DNA of 16,008 nt, from NCBI GenBank assembly GCA_905210055.1, contig CAJLVH010000031.1, positions 1 through 16,008 on the forward strand. Direction: 5' to 3'. How positions within the stretch are numbered: the first letter of the stretch is position 1; the number at the start of each line of letters is the position of its first letter. Made by a program: the position numbers and the translations under genes. This stretch comes from an uncultured Enorma sp. Its GTDB lineage: Bacteria > Actinomycetota > Coriobacteriia > Coriobacteriales > Coriobacteriaceae. Shown in pieces: positions 13,467 to 16,008 of the stretch. The notes under the pieces were generated by a model. That model was given only the letters and a program-made list of their open reading frames with translations. It made no database searches and was not told the DNA's origin.

Positions 13467-14477
13467 CTACTCCCCGGAGCCAGAGGCATCGGAAGAAGCG
13501 CCGTCATCGGTCGAAGCATCTCCCTCGCTGCCATCGCCGTCGCTCGCATCCGCGTCTTCTCGAGTGCCACCCTGGGGATTGGCGTTCGCATCGGCGACGT
13601 CCTCATCGGTTGCGGTCTGGTCGCTCGTGAGCGAGGTGATGACGAGAACCTCCTCGTTGTTCTCGGTATCCGAGGAAGCGGGCGTCACGATAATCGTGTA
13701 GTACGAGGCGTTATCGGGACGGTCGACGGATGCGACCACACCGAGCGGCAGACCCTTGGGATACACCCCGCCCAAACCCGAGGACACGATGATATCGCCT
13801 TCCTGGACATCGGAATCGATCGTCACGAACTCAAGGCGAAGCGTCCCGTCGGGCTGCCCCTGAAGGATGCCCTGGGCGCGCGTGCTCTGCACCATGGCCG
13901 AGACACCGGAGTTCTCGTCCGTGATGAGGCGTACCGTCGAGGTGGTCGGCGAGACCTCGATGATCTGCCCGATGATGCCAGCGGAGTTGCACACGGGCAT
14001 GTTGATCGCGAGCCCGTCGAGCGAGCCTTTGTTGATGGTCACGGTGCGCGACCAGGCGTCGCCAGACTCTCCCACGATGCGGGCGGCAGTCGATTGCAGG
14101 TTATACGTGGACTGCAAGCCGAGCAACCCTTCCAGGCGCTCGGCGGTGGCCTGCGCCTCGGTTAGCTCCGCGACCTTGGCCCGCAGCTCCTCGTTTTCCG
14201 CCTCGAGATCGGAGAGGGTCTCGGGCGAAGCGGTGAGGTTCGAGGCGACGTTGCCGATCGCGTTGAACGGAGAGGCGATAGCCGAACCGAGGTAGCGCAC
14301 CGGCGCGGTCACGGTCATGACCATAGAACGGGCGCCATGGATGATGCCCGCTTCACCCTCACGGATGTAGAAAGTGAGCAGGAGCACCGAGATGATGCAC
14401 AGGACGACGAACGGACGCATGCCGTTCGACTGCCTGCGATTGTTCAGGTTCGAAGAAAACCCTTGGGATCGCGGCAC
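13467..14477 (-). CDS. mreC: rod shape-determining protein MreC
   Basis: A 336-residue bitopic protein: a short basic cytoplasmic N-terminus, one membrane helix at about 21-38 (RPFVVLCIISVLLLTFYI), a coiled coil at about 85-120 (LSDLEAENEELRAKVAELTE), and the extracytoplasmic MreC double beta-barrel at about 125-285 with NKGSLDGLAINMPVCNSAGI, IGQIIEVSPTTSTVRLITDE and VVSSGLGGVYPKGLPLGVV-like segments. It scaffolds PBP2 and links it to MreB via MreD. The last 50 residues (from about 287) are a low-complexity acidic tail of Asp, Ser, Glu, Gly and Ala that is not part of the family fold. The GTG start has a near-perfect AGGAGG site 8 nt upstream, overlapping the mreB stop. Confidence 0.94.
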   Translation of the reverse strand: MPRSQGFSSNLNNRRQSNGMRPFVVLCIISVLLLTFYIREGEAGIIHGARSMVMTVTAPVRYLGSAIASPFNAIGNVASNLTASPETLSDLEAENEELRAKVAELTEAQATAERLEGLLGLQSTYNLQSTAARIVGESGDAWSRTVTINKGSLDGLAINMPVCNSAGIIGQIIEVSPTTSTVRLITDENSGVSAMVQSTRAQGILQGQPDGTLRLEFVTIDSDVQEGDIIVSSGLGGVYPKGLPLGVVASVDRPDNASYYTIIVTPASSDTENNEEVLVITSLTSDQTATDEDVADANANPQGGTREDADASDGDGSEGDASTDDGASSDASGSGE

Positions 14478-14485
14478 GGGTTATG

Positions 14486-14489
14486 CCTC

Positions 14490-14491
<2 letters not shown>
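14486..14491 (-). promoter_or_regulatory. strong ribosome-binding site supporting the GTG start of mreC
   Basis: AGGAGG on the minus strand lies 8 nt before the GTG at 14475-14477 and shares its first base pairs with the TAG stop of mreB. It explains how a GTG-initiated mreC can be translated efficiently and ties it to mreB. Confidence 0.75.
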
Positions 14492-15533
<1,042 letters not shown>

Positions 15534-15539
15534 CTTGGT

Positions 15540-15543
15540 CTCC
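15540..15543 (-). promoter_or_regulatory. ribosome-binding site for mreB (suggests a TTG start)
   Basis: GGAG on the minus strand is 6 nt before the TTG at 15531-15533 but 18 nt before the first ATG at 15519-15521. The spacing fits only the TTG, giving a protein that begins MFSLMDILFG. Confidence 0.5.
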
Positions 15544-15552
15544 AAGAACTCA

Positions 15553-15569
15553 TCTGAGCGCGCCTCAGA
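15553..15569 (-). other. small hairpin in the mreB leader
   Basis: TCTGAG and CTCAGA form a 6-bp perfect stem around a 5-nt GC-only loop, about 10 nt upstream of the mreB ribosome-binding site. It could modulate mRNA stability or translation, or be chance. Confidence 0.25.
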
Positions 15570-15605
15570 GCGTGCATTCGCGTCGATTGGCGTCAAGTGT
15601 AGTGC

Positions 15606-15641
15606 AAACTGATGCCGCCCGCACAAGGCAGGCGGCATCAG
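15606..15641 (-). terminator. hairpin, possible terminator between the upstream gene and mreB
   Basis: A perfect 11-bp stem (CTGATGCCGCC, 15631-15641, with GGCGGCATCAG, 15609-15619, read on the minus strand) around an 11-nt loop starts 17 nt after the stop codon of the upstream gene. Only three T residues follow, so termination may be weak. If it works, mreB needs its own promoter in the remaining roughly 70 nt, where I see no convincing boxes. Confidence 0.5.
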
Positions 15642-15658
15642 CCGTCAAATTACACAAG

Positions 15659-16008
15659 CTATTCAGCTGTCCCATCGGTGCCAGAGGCGTCTTCCGCAGG
15701 GGTTTCGGCAGCAGCGTCGGCCTCGTCCGCGGTCGCGGAAGCAGCGTCGGCCTCGTCCGCGGTCGCGGCATCCGCGTCGGCGACATCGGACTCATCGCGC
15801 GAGACGCCATCGCGATGAAGCTCGATCGAGGCGACGGCCCAGCCGATATGGTTCGCCCCGCGCACGAACGAGACGTCGTACTCCGTGGTGGCGCCCATCG
15901 AAAGCTCCACCGAGACGAGCGCAGTGGACTCGGTCATGGACTGGTCCATGTTCGTGATGGTGGGCGTCGCGCCCTCGGGGATCGACGAGACGATCTGCGG
16001 GCGGGCGG
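15659..16008 (-). CDS. hypothetical protein, C-terminal part (start beyond the window)
   Basis: The frame is open to the window edge, giving about 116 C-terminal residues; the ATG at 15947-15949 is probably internal because the frame continues upstream. The visible end reads as beta strands (TALVSVELSMGATTEYDVSF, then VRGANHIGWAVASIELH), a pattern like the last strands of an NTF2-like or DUF4878-type domain of a secreted or lipoprotein product, but this resemblance is weak. After about residue 70 of the visible part comes a low-complexity Ala/Asp/Glu/Ser/Thr tail, partly made of two copies of a 10-residue repeat (ATADEADA core), encoded by a 30-bp tandem repeat. A hairpin follows the TAG stop, and mreB lies next. 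No function can be assigned. Confidence 0.6.
   Translation of the reverse strand, partial: ARPQIVSSIPEGATPTITNMDQSMTESTALVSVELSMGATTEYDVSFVRGANHIGWAVASIELHRDGVSRDESDVADADAATADEADAASATADEADAAAETPAEDASGTDGTAE
15711..15770 (-). repeat. 30-bp tandem repeat, two copies, in frame
   Basis: Positions 15711-15740 and 15741-15770 are identical at 29 of 30 bases (they differ only at 15739 versus 15769). The unit length is a multiple of three, so copy-number change would keep the reading frame and lengthen or shorten the acidic tail of the encoded protein by 10 residues. Confidence 0.9.

Noticed and set aside
15574..15596. TTGACG at 15591-15596 as the mreB promoter -35 box
   Set aside because: At 16-18 nt spacing the -10 position reads GC-rich hexamers (for example ACGCTC). 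A weak TACACT at 15596-15601 has no adequate -35. No promoter is called.

Overview
The window is a dense, GC-rich bacterial chromosomal segment in which every supported gene lies on the minus strand, so transcription runs from high to low coordinates. Gene content and order (mreB-mreC-mreD-PBP2-RodA, a DUF697 protein, a radical SAM / DUF2344 pair, L21-L27-Obg, NadD-YqeK-RsfS, DinB, then S16) point to a high-GC Gram-positive. My best guess is a coriobacterium of the Collinsella/Olsenella type. That placement is inferred from protein style and gene order, without any database search. All genes are core housekeeping genes; there is no phage, transposase gene, tRNA, rRNA or CRISPR array.

Layout in the direction of transcription: (1) 16008-15659, the C-terminal end of an unrecognised protein with an Ala/Asp/Glu-rich repeat tail, followed by a hairpin that may be a terminator. 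(2) 15533-6017, a tight run of eight genes: the rod-shape and elongation machinery (mreB, mreC, mreD, mrdA, rodA), then a degenerate-GTPase DUF697 membrane protein, a large radical SAM enzyme and its DUF2344 partner. Gaps in this run are at most 18 nt, or the genes overlap by a few bases. (3) 5995-5901, a 32-bp inverted repeat that closes the run. (4) A good sigma70-type promoter at 5844-5872 drives rplU-rpmA, which ends in a clear intrinsic terminator at 5077-5115. (5) obgE-nadD-yqeK-rsfS (5060-1799), a ribosome-assembly and NAD cluster whose first ribosome-binding site sits only a few bases past that terminator. (6) 1787-1683, a 43-bp perfect inverted repeat built from three copies of one roughly 28-nt unit. 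(7) dinB (1597-308), then an AT-richer promoter region and the start of rpsP, which leaves the window at position 1.

Functionally the window joins cell elongation (MreBCD scaffold, RodA glycosyltransferase, PBP2 transpeptidase) to ribosome biogenesis (S16, L21, L27, Obg, RsfS). The most noteworthy items are the two large palindromes placed just after operon-final stop codons, the terminator squeezed between rpmA and obgE, the catalytically degenerate GTPase-like DUF697 protein downstream of rodA, an extra N-terminal membrane segment on PBP2, and a radical SAM / DUF2344 pair attached to the mre run with no RNase E/G gene between it and rplU. I see no clearly new multi-gene system. The closest candidates are the DUF697 plus radical SAM module attached to the elongasome genes, and the palindrome family.
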